A stretch of 19,287 nt of DNA from Rhizobiaceae bacterium (GCA_014380965.1 JACMIV010000021.1:1-19287); one strand, 5' to 3'; numbered from the stretch's first letter, positions 1 to 9,595 are shown. Translations and numbers: made by a program. Notes: generated by a model not told the origin, from the letters alone.

Positions 1-422
1 ATCGCGGTGGCGACGAAGACCGGACGGCGCCGCGGGCCGGCGGCGGAACGCCGGATCATGCGGTCGGTCTCGGAGGCCCAATAGGCCGACAGGGGGGAGA
101 AGCGCACGGGGATGAGGGAGATGTCGCTGAGGCCAGCGGCGACGCGCAAGCGCTCGCGCTTCGTGCCGACATCGAGGACAACGAGCTGACTCCGCCCCTT
201 TCCCGCTCGGATGCTCCGGTCGATGTCGGCGGCGGACTTGCACGGCACGACGGTGATTCCCGCCGGCCGTTGCGGCAGGTCAGACCAGCGTGTCAGATCG
301 CCGTTGCGGCTGGCGTCGACGATGAGCACGTCGCGGCCCTCGGCGGCGGCAACCGAGGCAAGGGTCAGAGCGAGGGTGGAACTTCCACCGCTCTTCAGCT
401 GACAGACCGAAATGACCGTCAT
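1..422 (-). CDS. ParA/VirC1-like P-loop ATPase, partial, degenerate Walker A
   Basis: The gene starts at the ATG at 420-422 and is cut by the left window edge; about 140 residues are visible. The start is supported by a purine-rich GGGGAGGGGG stretch just upstream on the minus strand. The N-terminus follows the ParA/MinD layout: beta-strand MTVISV, then the P-loop at residues 10-16, then LIVDASRNGDLTRW (about 33-46, where ParA proteins carry the switch Asp, here D36), and a hydrophobic strand ending LVVLDVG (about 80-86, Walker B-like D84). The P-loop reads KSGGSST: the signature lysine K10 is kept, but the usual GK[ST] lysine is replaced by Ser. ParA-like ATPases position DNA or protein cargo using ATP; whether this one binds ATP normally is doubtful. 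It is separated from ndk by a terminator, so it is probably transcribed alone. The family is fairly secure, the role unknown. Confidence 0.75.
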   Translation of the reverse strand, partial: MTVISVCQLKSGGSSTLALTLASVAAAEGRDVLIVDASRNGDLTRWSDLPQRPAGITVVPCKSAADIDRSIRAGKGRSQLVVLDVGTKRERLRVAAGLSDISLIPVRFSPLSAYWASETDRMIRRSAAGPRRRPVFVATA

Positions 423-763
423 GCTAACCCCCTCCCCTTCCGGCTGGTCCTCAGTCCCGCCGCCCCGCCACCCGGCACGGAGGCCCTTGTGTCATCGTCC
501 CGCTTCTTCTTGGTCCGATCCTCAAACCCCGCGAACGCGTTTCCGGAGTCGGTCGCCAGCCATTGCAACTTCTTGTCACATATCTTTCACAAAATCTGGA
601 TTCGCTCCATAGGCAAACAGGTTCATCCACCGCTCACAAAGGTTTGGCGCAAGGCCTTACCTCCCGGCAGGTGAGATCCCAATGAAAAAGGCGCCGCGTC
701 CCTTCGGACCCGCCGCCTCTTCAAACTTGCGTCTGGACGTTGTCGTTAGAGTCGACGGCTGCC
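423..763. other. Intergenic region between ndk and the ParA-like gene
   Basis: This stretch has no convincing gene. It holds the ndk terminator near 685-718 and, to its left, the presumed promoter region of the ParA-like gene. An AT-richer patch lies around 565-640. No confident -35/-10 pair was seen. Open frames on the plus strand here have unnatural, Ser/Pro/Arg-rich composition and no ribosome binding site. Confidence 0.6.
685..718 (-). terminator. Rho-independent terminator of ndk
   Basis: On the minus strand a 13-position stem (11 pairs, two G-G mismatches) with a 4-base loop GAAG is followed directly by five T residues. It begins 46 bases past the ndk stop codon. Stem arms are 706-718 and 689-701; the T-run is 685-689 read on the minus strand. 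Confidence 0.85.
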
Positions 764-1186
764 TCAGCCGACGATCTCGGTCTCGGAGAACCAGTAGGAC
801 ATCTCCGCGACTGCGGTCTCAGGGGCATCGGAGCCGTGCACCGAATTCTCGCCGATCGAGAGGGCGTGCGCCTTGCGGATCGTGCCTTCGGCCGCGTCCT
901 TCGGGTTCGTCGCGCCCATGATCTCGCGGTTGCGCGCGATGGCGTTCTCACCTTCGAGGACCTGGACGACGGTCGGGCCGGAGCACATCGATTCCACGAG
1001 CTCGCCGAAGAACGGGCGCTCCTTATGGACGGCGTAGAAGCCTTCGGCCTCGCGCTTGCTCATCCAGACGCGCTTCGAGGCGACGACGCGAAGACCGGCT
1101 TCCTCGAAAATCTTGATGATCGCGCCGGTGAGATTGCGACGCGTCGCGTCTGGTTTGATCATGGAGAAAGTGCGTTCGACCGCCAT
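764..1186 (-). CDS. ndk: Nucleoside diphosphate kinase
   Basis: This is a 140-residue protein, the usual length for bacterial Ndk. It transfers the terminal phosphate of ATP to other (deoxy)nucleoside diphosphates through a phosphohistidine intermediate in the cytoplasm, keeping NTP and dNTP pools balanced. The N-terminus [11 protein letters not shown] carries the conserved nucleotide-binding Lys (K11), and the active-site block is ENSVHGSD with H117 as the phosphorylated histidine. The NPKDA block (94-98) is also typical. The ATG at 1186 is preceded by AAGGAA about 7 bases upstream on the minus strand. It is divergent from the GntR gene (219-base gap) and is followed by its own terminator, so it is most likely monocistronic. 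All catalytic features look intact. Confidence 0.97.
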   Translation of the reverse strand: MAVERTFSMIKPDATRRNLTGAIIKIFEEAGLRVVASKRVWMSKREAEGFYAVHKERPFFGELVESMCSGPTVVQVLEGENAIARNREIMGATNPKDAAEGTIRKAHALSIGENSVHGSDAPETAVAEMSYWFSETEIVG

Positions 1187-1405
1187 AGGTATGTTCCTTG
1201 GATTGCGATGGGAGGAGGATGGCCGCTCCTATAGCCGGAGGCCTCGAAGGCGGCAAGGCACACGGAGGGCACACGAGAACGCCGCATTTCCAAGACGATC
1301 CGAAGCGTGGAGTGAAGCGGAAGATACATCGGACGATCGAGGATTTACACCGCCGCGGGCAGCTCCTACTCTCGCCGTATCGTTGCAGAGGCCGATCGCG
1401 GTTCC

Positions 1406-2137
1406 ATGACTTCCAAGACGATAAAGCCTACGGCGACGGAGCGCGTCCGGGCGGCGCTGGCCGACGAGATCGTCCGGGGACTGATCGCGCCCGGCCAAGC
1501 TCTCGACGAAGCGTCGTTGGCCGAACGGTTTTCCGTGTCGCGCACCCCCGTTCGGGAGGCGATCCGGCAGCTCGAGGCAATCGGCTTCGTGGAGGCGCGG
1601 CCGCATCGCGGTGCCGTGGTGCCGCATTTCACGCCTGACAAGCTGAACGAAATGTTCGAGGTAATGGCCGAGATGGAGGGGCTCTGTGCCCGCTATGCCG
1701 CGCTCCGCGTGACGGCCGGCGGACGGAGACGGCTCGAAGAGGTGCTCGAGGCCTGCCGGACGTCGGCAGCGCGTGGCGACATCGACGCCTATTACGAGAC
1801 CAACCTCAGATTTCACGAGACGATCTACCGGCTCAGCCGCAACGCCTTTCTCGCCGACGTGACGCTCGGGGTTCGCCATCGGCTTGCGCCGTTCCGTAAG
1901 GCGCAGTTCGAGAGCGCGGGACGGCTCGCCGCATCCGCTGCCGAGCACGGCCGCATCGTCGAGCGGGTCTTGGCGGGCGATGCGGACGGCGCCGCAAGCG
2001 CGATGCGCGCACATCTGCAGGTGGTGCGAATAGCCGTCGGCAAGGCCGTGCCGACGCTCAGCGACCAAAGCGCGAAGCCGGACGACGCCTTGCGCGACCG
2101 AGACGCGCTGGCGGCAGCGCCGGCTACCCTCGACTGA
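1406..2137 (+). CDS. GntR family transcriptional regulator, FCD (FadR) subfamily
   Basis: A 243-residue regulator. A winged helix-turn-helix spans about residues 10-74, with the characteristic recognition block RFSVSRTPVREAIRQLEAIGFV (41-62) and the wing RPHRGAVV. The C-terminal all-helical FCD ligand-binding domain covers about 80-208, with the metal-ligand histidines expected in this family visible at H137 (RFHETI), H181 (AEHGRI) and H203 (RAHL); the usual upstream Asp appears as N133. The final 30 or so residues are Ala/Asp-rich and probably disordered. FCD regulators normally sense an organic acid and repress a neighbouring catabolic operon, but no such operon is adjacent here, so ligand and targets cannot be named. 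The start lacks a strong ribosome binding site. It is 39 bases upstream of the ABC-F gene on the same strand and could be co-transcribed with it. Confidence 0.93.
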   Translation: MTSKTIKPTATERVRAALADEIVRGLIAPGQALDEASLAERFSVSRTPVREAIRQLEAIGFVEARPHRGAVVPHFTPDKLNEMFEVMAEMEGLCARYAALRVTAGGRRRLEEVLEACRTSAARGDIDAYYETNLRFHETIYRLSRNAFLADVTLGVRHRLAPFRKAQFESAGRLAASAAEHGRIVERVLAGDADGAASAMRAHLQVVRIAVGKAVPTLSDQSAKPDDALRDRDALAAAPATLD

Positions 2138-2176
2138 CGACCGCAGGCGGCCGGACCTTTCGCCGCGTCGCCGACC

Positions 2177-4081
<1,905 letters not shown>

Positions 4082-4165
4082 CGGCGAGGCCGACCGATGC
4101 CCGAGGCTTACCGTGTTCGCGTTACGCCGGCTCCGAGTTGATCGAACTCGACGCTTCAAACGAAT

Positions 4166-4198
4166 GAGGCCCGGCATCGCTGCCGGGCCTCCATTTTC
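4166..4198. terminator. Convergent terminator between ABC-F gene and porin gene
   Basis: A perfect 11-bp inverted repeat (4166-4176 and 4181-4191) with a 4-base loop lies between two converging genes. On the plus strand it is followed by CATTTTC, a weak U-tract for the ABC-F transcript; on the minus strand by ATTCGTTTG, so it may also stop porin transcription. The stem is very GC-rich. Confidence 0.8.
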
Positions 4199-4215
4199 AG
4201 ATGCGAAGCTTCGAA

Positions 4216-5502
4216 TTAGAAGCTGCGCTTGAACTCGAGGAAGCCGCCGACCTGCTCGAAGTCATCGAAGCCCGAAGGCGCGTCGACATCGCGGTAGGTC
4301 ACTTCGCCGAGGACGGAGAAGTTCGAGGTGATGTCGTAGCCGACGTTCACAACGCCGCCGTAGTACTCGAAGGAGCCGACTTCTTCGATGTCAGCCAAAG
4401 CGCCGAAGGGATTGACGTCTGCGACGACATCGAAGGTCTCGCCGTAGAAGCCACCGAGGCCAACCGAGAGGTCGCCGAAGGACTGCGAGTAGGACGCGTC
4501 GATCTGGAACTCGGAAGAGATGAAGCCCGAGTTGAGGTCGCCGTCGAACGTGTTGCCGCCGAGATAACCGAACACGTCGAAGACGGCGGTGTAGATCGTC
4601 GGATCGAAAGCGTAGGTGCCGTTGATCTTGAGGGCCGAGTCCTCGGCGATCAGGTTCTCGAGCAGGATGCCGCCCATGAGAGCGAAGGCCGTCTCGTCGC
4701 TCTCGGAGTCCGTGGTGAGGACATCGAGCTCGTCCGTGAAGAAGCCATTGATGCCGGTAACGCCATTACCATCCGTAAACTCGCGCGAACCGCTGACATC
4801 GCGGCTGTCTTCGTCGAAGACGCCCATGATGTACGCGCCACCGAAGCCGCCGGTGTAAGCGAGCTTGGCGATGACGTCCGGGGTGAAGTCGCCGTCGCCG
4901 TCGTCTTCCACTGCGAGCGTGCCGGAGAAGCCGTTTGCAGCATAGGTGTAGGAGATGCGGTTGGCAGTGAAGTCGCCCGGCGAGAAGGTCGAGTCGGTCA
5001 GGAGACCGTCTTCGATGCCGCCGTCATTGTGCGACCAGGTCGAGTCGAGGTAGCCGATCGTGAGGCCGCCGAGCTGAATGTAGGCTTCCGGAGCGGTGAA
5101 TTCGCCGTCGCCCGTGTTGCCGGTGCCGTCGCCCGAAAGCGAGTTGTTGGTCGCCTGAACGCGGATCTTCGCGCGCAGGGTGCCGAGCTCGGTCTCTTCG
5201 CGGGCATCGAAGTCGATGCGGGCGCGTGTGCGCGTCTTGAAGTTGTAGTCGTCGTCGCCACCGTCGTCGGGATCGGTGTTGAACTGCTCATCAGCAGCTT
5301 CGAGACGCATACGGACGTATCCCGAGATCTTCAGGCAGGTTTCGGTGCCGGGGATGTAGAAGAAGCCCGTGCCGTAGACGTCGCAGACGCGGACGTATTC
5401 GACCGGCTCGGGCTCGACCATAACGACGGCGTCCGCAGCGCGGGCGCCGGTGACTGCGACGAGTGCCGCAGCGGATCCGAGCAGGATGCTCTTGATGTTC
5501 AT
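4216..5502 (-). CDS. Outer membrane porin, rhizobial Omp2b type
   Basis: A 428-residue outer membrane beta-barrel that should form a diffusion channel for small solutes. The N-terminus is a signal peptide (residues 1-22, hydrophobic core ILLGSAAALVAVTG, likely cleavage after ARA). The mature N-terminus carries the family-typical RVCD...TETCLKISGYVRMRL with two cysteines (C40, C56). The rest shows alternating amphipathic strands, and the last residue is Phe, as expected for BAM recognition. The start is the ATG at 5502 because GGAGG lies 7 bases upstream; a longer frame from a TTG at 5520 would begin just before that ribosome binding site and is rejected. The protein is strikingly rich in Asp and Glu, especially at about 75-90 and 210-225. 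It is a lone gene, convergent with the ABC-F gene and ended by a shared hairpin. Confidence 0.93.
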   Translation of the reverse strand: MNIKSILLGSAAALVAVTGARAADAVVMVEPEPVEYVRVCDVYGTGFFYIPGTETCLKISGYVRMRLEAADEQFNTDPDDGGDDDYNFKTRTRARIDFDAREETELGTLRAKIRVQATNNSLSGDGTGNTGDGEFTAPEAYIQLGGLTIGYLDSTWSHNDGGIEDGLLTDSTFSPGDFTANRISYTYAANGFSGTLAVEDDGDGDFTPDVIAKLAYTGGFGGAYIMGVFDEDSRDVSGSREFTDGNGVTGINGFFTDELDVLTTDSESDETAFALMGGILLENLIAEDSALKINGTYAFDPTIYTAVFDVFGYLGGNTFDGDLNSGFISSEFQIDASYSQSFGDLSVGLGGFYGETFDVVADVNPFGALADIEEVGSFEYYGGVVNVGYDITSNFSVLGEVTYRDVDAPSGFDDFEQVGGFLEFKRSF

Positions 5503-5932
5503 GTCCTGACCTCCAGTCAAGTTAATAGGTTAGGGTTGGGCCTTGTTATGAAGGACAAAACCTTCCCTGCCCCATCCCCTGCGTCGAAAGTCCGAAGCAC
5601 GAGCGGCCCGCGTTCTTTCTGGAGTGACCTTTATTCAGACGGCCGACCGATGCAATCACGGAAACGCCATATGCGCCGTCCTGCAGCGCTTTGGACACAC
5701 CCCTGTTGCGTCAAGGACACGATTTGATTCACCCCCGGTTTACCATGATGAAGAAAGGGTTAATTTTGGTGCCCGCAGGGCGAGAAAAGGGCGAGACTCC
5801 AGTGATTCCGGCAGGAATCGGATAGCGGGATGGCAAGCTGCAGCAGCACACCTCGCATTCTTGGCGCGTGGGGGCTTGCTTGAGCCCTTACGTTCGCTGC
5901 CGCAGGTTCGCGTGACGAACGAGGAGAACGAG
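5503..5932. other. 430-bp divergent intergenic region (porin / carbonic anhydrase)
   Basis: No gene was seen. It must hold promoters for the porin (leftward) and for the carbonic anhydrase unit (rightward). The porin ribosome binding site is CCTCC at 5510-5514 (GGAGG on the minus strand). An AT-richer island at 5720-5770 contains TTCA-N7-TTTACCAT (5728-5746) and GGTTAA (5758-5763), which resemble CtrA half-sites. No confident -35/-10 pair was identified on either strand. Confidence 0.5.
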
Positions 5933-6481
5933 ATGGCGATCTACGCGCTTGATGGACAGGCTCCCGATATGGCCGAGGACGGCACGATCTTCGTCGCCGA
6001 CGGCGCGCGCGTGATCGGACGGGTACGGCTCGCCCGTGGCGTCGGCATCTGGTTCGGCGCAGTGCTGCGCGGCGACAACGAGTGGATGGAGATCGGCGAG
6101 GGAACGAACGTTCAGGACAATGCCGTGCTCCACAGCGATCACGGCTTTCCGCTCTCCATCGGCGCGGACTGCACCATCGGGCATGGCGCGATTGTCCACG
6201 GCTGCACGATCGGCGACAATTCGCTGGTCGGCATGGGGGCGACCATCCTCAACGGCGCGCGGATCGGCCGGAACTCGATCGTCGGCGCCAACGCGCTGGT
6301 GACCGAGGGCAAGGTCTTTCCCGACAACGCGCTCATCGTCGGCTCGCCTGCCAAGGTGGTGCGCGAGCTCGACGACTCGGCAGTGGCGGGTCTTGCGGCG
6401 TCCGCCGCGCACTATAGAGAGAACGCGGCGCGCTTCAGGAACGGGCTCGTCCGGCTCGACGGCCCCGCGAACAAGGACTGA
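5933..6481 (+). CDS. Gamma-carbonic anhydrase-like hexapeptide-repeat protein (YrdA family)
   Basis: A 182-residue left-handed beta-helix protein. Hexapeptide repeats run from about residue 18 to 137, including [26 protein letters not shown] and [16 protein letters not shown]. The three zinc-ligand histidines of gamma-class carbonic anhydrases are all present: H67 (VLHSD), H84 (GHGA) and H89 (VHGC), so metal binding is likely; many YrdA/PaaY-type members show low or no measured anhydrase activity. It probably forms a cytoplasmic trimer. The start at 5933 is chosen because GAGGAGA lies just upstream; the in-frame extension to 5624 has a non-coding look. The stop is four bases before the aminotransferase start, so the two genes are almost certainly translated from one mRNA. 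Confidence 0.92.
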   Translation: MAIYALDGQAPDMAEDGTIFVADGARVIGRVRLARGVGIWFGAVLRGDNEWMEIGEGTNVQDNAVLHSDHGFPLSIGADCTIGHGAIVHGCTIGDNSLVGMGATILNGARIGRNSIVGANALVTEGKVFPDNALIVGSPAKVVRELDDSAVAGLAASAAHYRENAARFRNGLVRLDGPANKD

Positions 6482-6485
6482 CTGC

Positions 6486-7628
6486 ATGACCGCCGGTTCG
6501 ACGACGCTCGACAAGCCTCTTCTCTTCTCCCCCCTCGCCCGATCGCTTCCCGCCACAGTGCCCTTCGTCGGGCCGGAAGCCCTGGAGCGGCGATTCGGGG
6601 TCCACTTCAAGGCGCGGCTCGGCGCGAACGAGAGCGTCTTCGGCCCTTCGCCGAAAGCCGTCGCGGCAATGGCGGAGGCTGCCGCGAAAAGCTGGGCCTA
6701 CGGCGACCCGGAACAGTTCGAGCTGAAGGCGGCACTTGCGGGGCATCTCGGCGTAAAGGCCGCCAACATCACCGTCGGCGAAGGGATCGACGGGCTTTTT
6801 GGGCTGCTCCTCCAGGTGGCAACCTCGAGCGGCGACCGGGTGCTCTCCTCGAAGGGCGCCTATCCGACCTTCGCCTATCACGTCGCGGGACATGGAGCGC
6901 TGCTCGACACAGTGCCCTACCGCGACGCACGTCCGGCGATCGGGCAGGATATCGACGCGCTCGTCGAGACGGCACGGCGGACGCGGCCGAAACTTCTCTA
7001 CGTCTCCAACCCCGACAACCCGACCGGGTCCTGGGTCGCGAAGGATTTGATCGAGCAGCTGATCGCCGACGTGCCGGAAGAAACGATCATCGTCCTCGAC
7101 GAGGCCTACAGCGATCTCGCGCCGGCAGCGGCGCTGCCGGACATCTCGTTGGTGCGGCCGAACCTCCTGCGTTTCCGCACCTTCTCGAAGGCCTACGGCA
7201 TGGCCGGCGTGCGCGTCGGCTATGCCATCGGCGAAGCGGACACGGTGCGGCAGTTCGATAAGGTGCGCAATCATTTCGGCGTCTCGCGCATCGCTCAGGC
7301 AGGAGCGATGGCAGCGCTCAGTGATTCCGGCCATCTGTCGTCGACGATCTCGCGCATCGTGGCTGCGCGCGACCGGCTCTCAGAGATCGCCCTCGAGGCG
7401 GGCCTTGTTCCACTGCCGTCGGCGACGAATTTCGTCGCCATCGACTGCGGGCGGGACGGGGATTTCGCGCGGGCGCTGCTCGCGGCCATACTTCAGGAGG
7501 GTGTCTTCATCCGGATGCCGGGCATCGCCCCGCTCGACCGGATGATTCGCGTCACCGTCGGGACCGACGAGGACCTGGCGTTGTTCGCCGCCGCCTTGCA
7601 CACGTCGCTGGCGCAGCTCGGCCGATAG
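6486..7628 (+). CDS. HisC-like PLP-dependent aminotransferase (class I/II)
   Basis: A 380-residue fold-type I aminotransferase resembling histidinol-phosphate aminotransferase. Visible landmarks are LGANESVFGPSP (45-56, the HisC-like LNANENPYGPSP equivalent), the SNPDNPTG block (174-181) with the PLP-contacting Asn178, LDEAYSD (204-210) with Asp205 and Tyr208, the Schiff-base Lys235 in TFSKAYGMAG, and Arg243 in GVRVGY. It would move an amino group between an amino acid or amino-phosphate and a 2-oxo acid in the cytoplasm. It is not next to other histidine genes, so it may be a paralogue acting on aromatic or other amino acids. The start ATG at 6486 lies four bases after the upstream stop; a longer frame from 6393 would overlap the carbonic anhydrase gene and is not preferred. 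Confidence 0.88.
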   Translation: MTAGSTTLDKPLLFSPLARSLPATVPFVGPEALERRFGVHFKARLGANESVFGPSPKAVAAMAEAAAKSWAYGDPEQFELKAALAGHLGVKAANITVGEGIDGLFGLLLQVATSSGDRVLSSKGAYPTFAYHVAGHGALLDTVPYRDARPAIGQDIDALVETARRTRPKLLYVSNPDNPTGSWVAKDLIEQLIADVPEETIIVLDEAYSDLAPAAALPDISLVRPNLLRFRTFSKAYGMAGVRVGYAIGEADTVRQFDKVRNHFGVSRIAQAGAMAALSDSGHLSSTISRIVAARDRLSEIALEAGLVPLPSATNFVAIDCGRDGDFARALLAAILQEGVFIRMPGIAPLDRMIRVTVGTDEDLALFAAALHTSLAQLGR

Positions 7629-7666
7629 CCGCCCGTCGGAGGCGAAGAGCGGCGGCTTCGTAAAGC

Positions 7667-7939
7667 TCAGTGAAAGGTCAGCCATTCGCGTGCCGCGCGC
7701 AGCGCCTTGGCGAGATCTGCCTTCGAGAGCTGTGCGGCGATCTCCTGGCGGTGATAGGCGGCATCCTCTGCGCCGTTGCGATCCGCGAGATTGAAGTACA
7801 TGTGCGCCGACACGAGGTCGACCGCACCGTCGCGGCCCGAGGCGTGGAGGATGCCCATCTGGAAGAGAACGTCTGCGCTCGGCTGGAAACTGGCGCCGAT
7901 CGTGCCGGTCGAAAGTTCGGAAAAGTCGAGGCGTGCCAT
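7667..7939 (-). CDS. Small Sel1-like repeat protein
   Basis: A 90-residue protein with no signal peptide. Residues about 22-75 form a Sel1/TPR-type helical pair: DVLFQMGILHASGRDG...DLVSAHMYFNLADRNG, with the small-residue spacing (MGxLHA..G, AHMYFNLA) seen in Sel1 repeats, then a helix EDAAYHRQEIAAQLS and a closing helix. Such proteins usually serve as protein-binding scaffolds; no partner is evident. The ATG at 7937-7939 is the only reasonable start. It converges on the aminotransferase gene with a 38-base gap and is divergent from the DUF2147 gene. Natural composition and intact repeat support a real gene; the function is unknown. Confidence 0.8.
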   Translation of the reverse strand: MARLDFSELSTGTIGASFQPSADVLFQMGILHASGRDGAVDLVSAHMYFNLADRNGAEDAAYHRQEIAAQLSKADLAKALRAAREWLTFH

Positions 7940-8403
7940 GGTCTTGATCCCTGTCTCTCTGGTTTCGGTCCGGCGGGTTGGCCCCGCGCTGTTTCGATAG
8001 GGACAGGATGCCGGACGCGCTTGAAGGGGCGATTAAAAGGCGTGGCTAATTTGAGTTAAATGGCTTGGTCATCTTTCGATAACATGTGGCGTTGCCATCG
8101 CCGGAAGAGCCTGTTGCAGAAGGCTTTGCCGATCGTCTTAAGACATTGCTAGCAATGCGGAGGCAACGCTTTCGAAACCATCCGCATCGATCGGCGTGTC
8201 GAAGACGTCTCGGCCCAGGAGAGAGCCGCTGCAGCGGCGTTGGAAATTTCGCGGCCGCACAGATCGCCTCGAAGATTCGCTTTGTCATGCGTCGAGGAGT
8301 GGATTACTCTTACGTCAAGGGAAGCCGAGAGAACGGTCAAGCCGTCGACGGCGTCCCTCCAACGCGTCGCCGGCCGGCGACGATCTCGGGGAGGATATCC
8401 ATC
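7940..8403. other. 464-bp divergent intergenic region upstream of DUF2147 gene
   Basis: No gene could be supported. The region is divergent between the Sel1-like gene and the DUF2147 gene and is AT-richer near 8031-8095. Short frames exist on both strands but lack ribosome binding sites, recognisable domains or a start in the coding-looking frame. A ribosome binding site, GGGGAGGA, for the DUF2147 gene occurs at the right end (about 8389-8396). Confidence 0.5.
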
Positions 8404-8769
8404 ATGACGTTCATCGCATCGAAGCGGATCGCATTCACGCTGGCCGCCATCGGGCTTACGTTTTCGGGCGCGATCTCCGGCGCCAGCGCGGCGGAGCCCG
8501 TTGTCGGCAACTGGAAGACGGCAAGCGGTGAGACGGCGAAGATCGCGGCGTGCGGCGGCGCCTACTGCATCACGCTCGCGACCGGCAAGTTCAAAGGCAA
8601 GCAGATCGGCCGCATGAGCGGGACGGGCGGCTCCTACTCCGGCGAGATCATGGACCCCGCCGCCGACAAGACCTATTCCGGTAGTGCCGAGGTGTCCGGC
8701 TCCGCCATGAAGCTCACCGGCTGCGCGCTGAAGGTCTTCTGCAAGACGCAGAACTGGTCGAAGCAGTAG
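8404..8769 (+). CDS. Secreted DUF2147 family protein
   Basis: A 121-residue protein with a signal peptide: basic start MTFIASKR, hydrophobic core IAFTLAAIGLTFSGAI, likely cleavage after SGASA (about residue 29). The mature part begins EPVVGNWKT, the typical DUF2147 opening (GxW), and continues with short beta-strand blocks AKIAACGGAYCITL, YSGEIMDP and KTYSGSAEV, ending LTGCALKVFCKTQNW. Four cysteines (C50, C55 and the pair in GCALKVFC) could form disulphides in the periplasm. The family is widespread in Proteobacteria without an agreed biochemical role; it is lipocalin-like or structural by general opinion. The start is supported by GGGGAGGA upstream; the in-frame extension to 8086 is not believed because the signal peptide would become internal. 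Confidence 0.88.
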   Translation: MTFIASKRIAFTLAAIGLTFSGAISGASAAEPVVGNWKTASGETAKIAACGGAYCITLATGKFKGKQIGRMSGTGGSYSGEIMDPAADKTYSGSAEVSGSAMKLTGCALKVFCKTQNWSKQ

Positions 8770-8799
8770 GCTCGACGCGTGTTCGAGCATCGACTGTTC

Positions 8800-8838
8800 A
8801 ACGTCGTCATCCCGGCCGCGTGCCGGTATGACGACGTT
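8800..8838. repeat. Strong 39-nt intergenic hairpin, possibly a dispersed palindromic repeat
   Basis: An 11-bp perfect inverted repeat (8800-8810 with 8828-8838), one C-T mismatch, then a further perfect 5-bp stem (8812-8816 with 8822-8826) around the loop CGCGT. It lies between the converging DUF2147 and GST genes. There is no T-run on either side, so it is not a textbook intrinsic terminator. The core CGTCATCCCGG...CCGGTATGACG resembles palindromic repeats scattered in rhizobial and other proteobacterial genomes. A smaller hairpin (GCTCGA 8770-8775 / TCGAGC 8783-8788) sits directly after the DUF2147 stop. Confidence 0.7.
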
Positions 8839-8890
8839 CTGAAGAGGCCATCCTCGTCGACTTTCGGCGATGCGTTCCCGGTCGCTTAAA

Positions 8891-9595
8891 CTACCGCGCC
8901 CGCTGGCCGAACAACACCTTCTGCGCATCCTTGTCGTCGGCAAGATTGGCTCTGCGTTCGGCGCCGAGCGCGAGGCCCCGCTCCACTGCCGGGCGGGCCT
9001 TCAGGGCCTCAAACCAGCGCTTGAGGTTCGGGAACTCCTCGAGGTCCTGGCCCTGGTTCTTGTGGGGCACGACCCAGCCGATGGCGGCCATGTCGGCGAT
9101 CGAGTAGTCGCCGCCGAGGAACTCGGTCTTCGCGAGCCGCCTGTCCATGACGCCGTAGAGGCGATGGACCTCGTTGGTGTAGCGGTCGATGCCGTACTGG
9201 ATCGGCTCGGGGGCGTATTGGCGGAAGTGGTGCGCCTGGCCCGCCATCGGGCCGAGGCCGCCGACCTGCCAGAACAGCCATTCCTCGACGGCGACGCGGG
9301 CGCGCTCCTCCTGCGGATAGAACTGCCCGAACTTGCGTCCGAGATATTGCAGGATGGCCCCGGATTCGAAGACCGAGATCGACTCGCCCCCCGGCCCGTC
9401 CGGATCGACGATCGCGGGCATCCGATTGTTCGGCGCGATGGCGAGGAAGGACGGCTCGAACTGCTCACCCTTGCCGATGTTGACGTAGCGCACGGCGTAG
9501 GGGACGCCGACTTCTTCGAGAAGGATCGAGACCTTCCAGCCGTTCGGCGTCGGCCAGTAGTAAAGCTCGATCGGCGTTCCTTCGGTCGCGGCCAT
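8891..9595 (-). CDS. yfcG: Glutathione S-transferase family, YfcG type (disulfide-bond oxidoreductase)
   Basis: A 234-residue cytosolic GST. The thioredoxin-fold N-domain (about 8-90) has the Nu-class signature WPTPNGWK with Thr16 and Asn18 (the Thr/Asn that hold glutathione in YfcG instead of a Tyr or Ser), APNNRMPAIV with the cis-Pro60, and FESGAI (E77, S78) for the glutamyl moiety. The helical C-domain carries LFWQVGGLGPM and GQAHHF, which closely match E. coli YfcG from memory. That enzyme reduces small disulfides using two glutathiones. The C-terminus extends about 20 residues past YfcG. The ATG at 9595 has GGAGAG about 8 bases upstream. It is divergent from amn with a 188-bp gap. Confidence 0.92.
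   Translation of the reverse strand: MAATEGTPIELYYWPTPNGWKVSILLEEVGVPYAVRYVNIGKGEQFEPSFLAIAPNNRMPAIVDPDGPGGESISVFESGAILQYLGRKFGQFYPQEERARVAVEEWLFWQVGGLGPMAGQAHHFRQYAPEPIQYGIDRYTNEVHRLYGVMDRRLAKTEFLGGDYSIADMAAIGWVVPHKNQGQDLEEFPNLKRWFEALKARPAVERGLALGAERRANLADDKDAQKVLFGQRAR

Noticed and set aside
4201..5727. 508-codon open frame on the plus strand
   Set aside because: Antisense to the porin, which has a signal peptide, ribosome binding site and family motifs; the antisense product is Val/Glu/Ala-rich without domains.
5624..5932. 103-codon N-terminal extension of the carbonic anhydrase-like protein
   Set aside because: No ribosome binding site at its start, Arg/Ser-rich composition, and a clear GAGGAGA site precedes the internal ATG at 5933.
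7627..7657. AGCCGCC...GGCGGCT inverted repeat between aminotransferase and Sel1-like genes
   Set aside because: Seven-base stem with a 17-base loop and no T-run on either strand; too weak to call a terminator.
8046..8288. 80-codon minus-strand frame beginning MTKRIFEAICAAAKF
   Set aside because: The start looks protein-like, but the rest is Arg/Ser-rich, there is no ribosome binding site and no known family.
8159..8400. Plus-strand frame encoding NAFETIRIDRRVEDVSAQERAA with fair codon bias
   Set aside because: It follows a stop directly, has no usable start codon before the coding-like part, and fades into basic, Ser-rich sequence. It could be a gene remnant, but I cannot support it.
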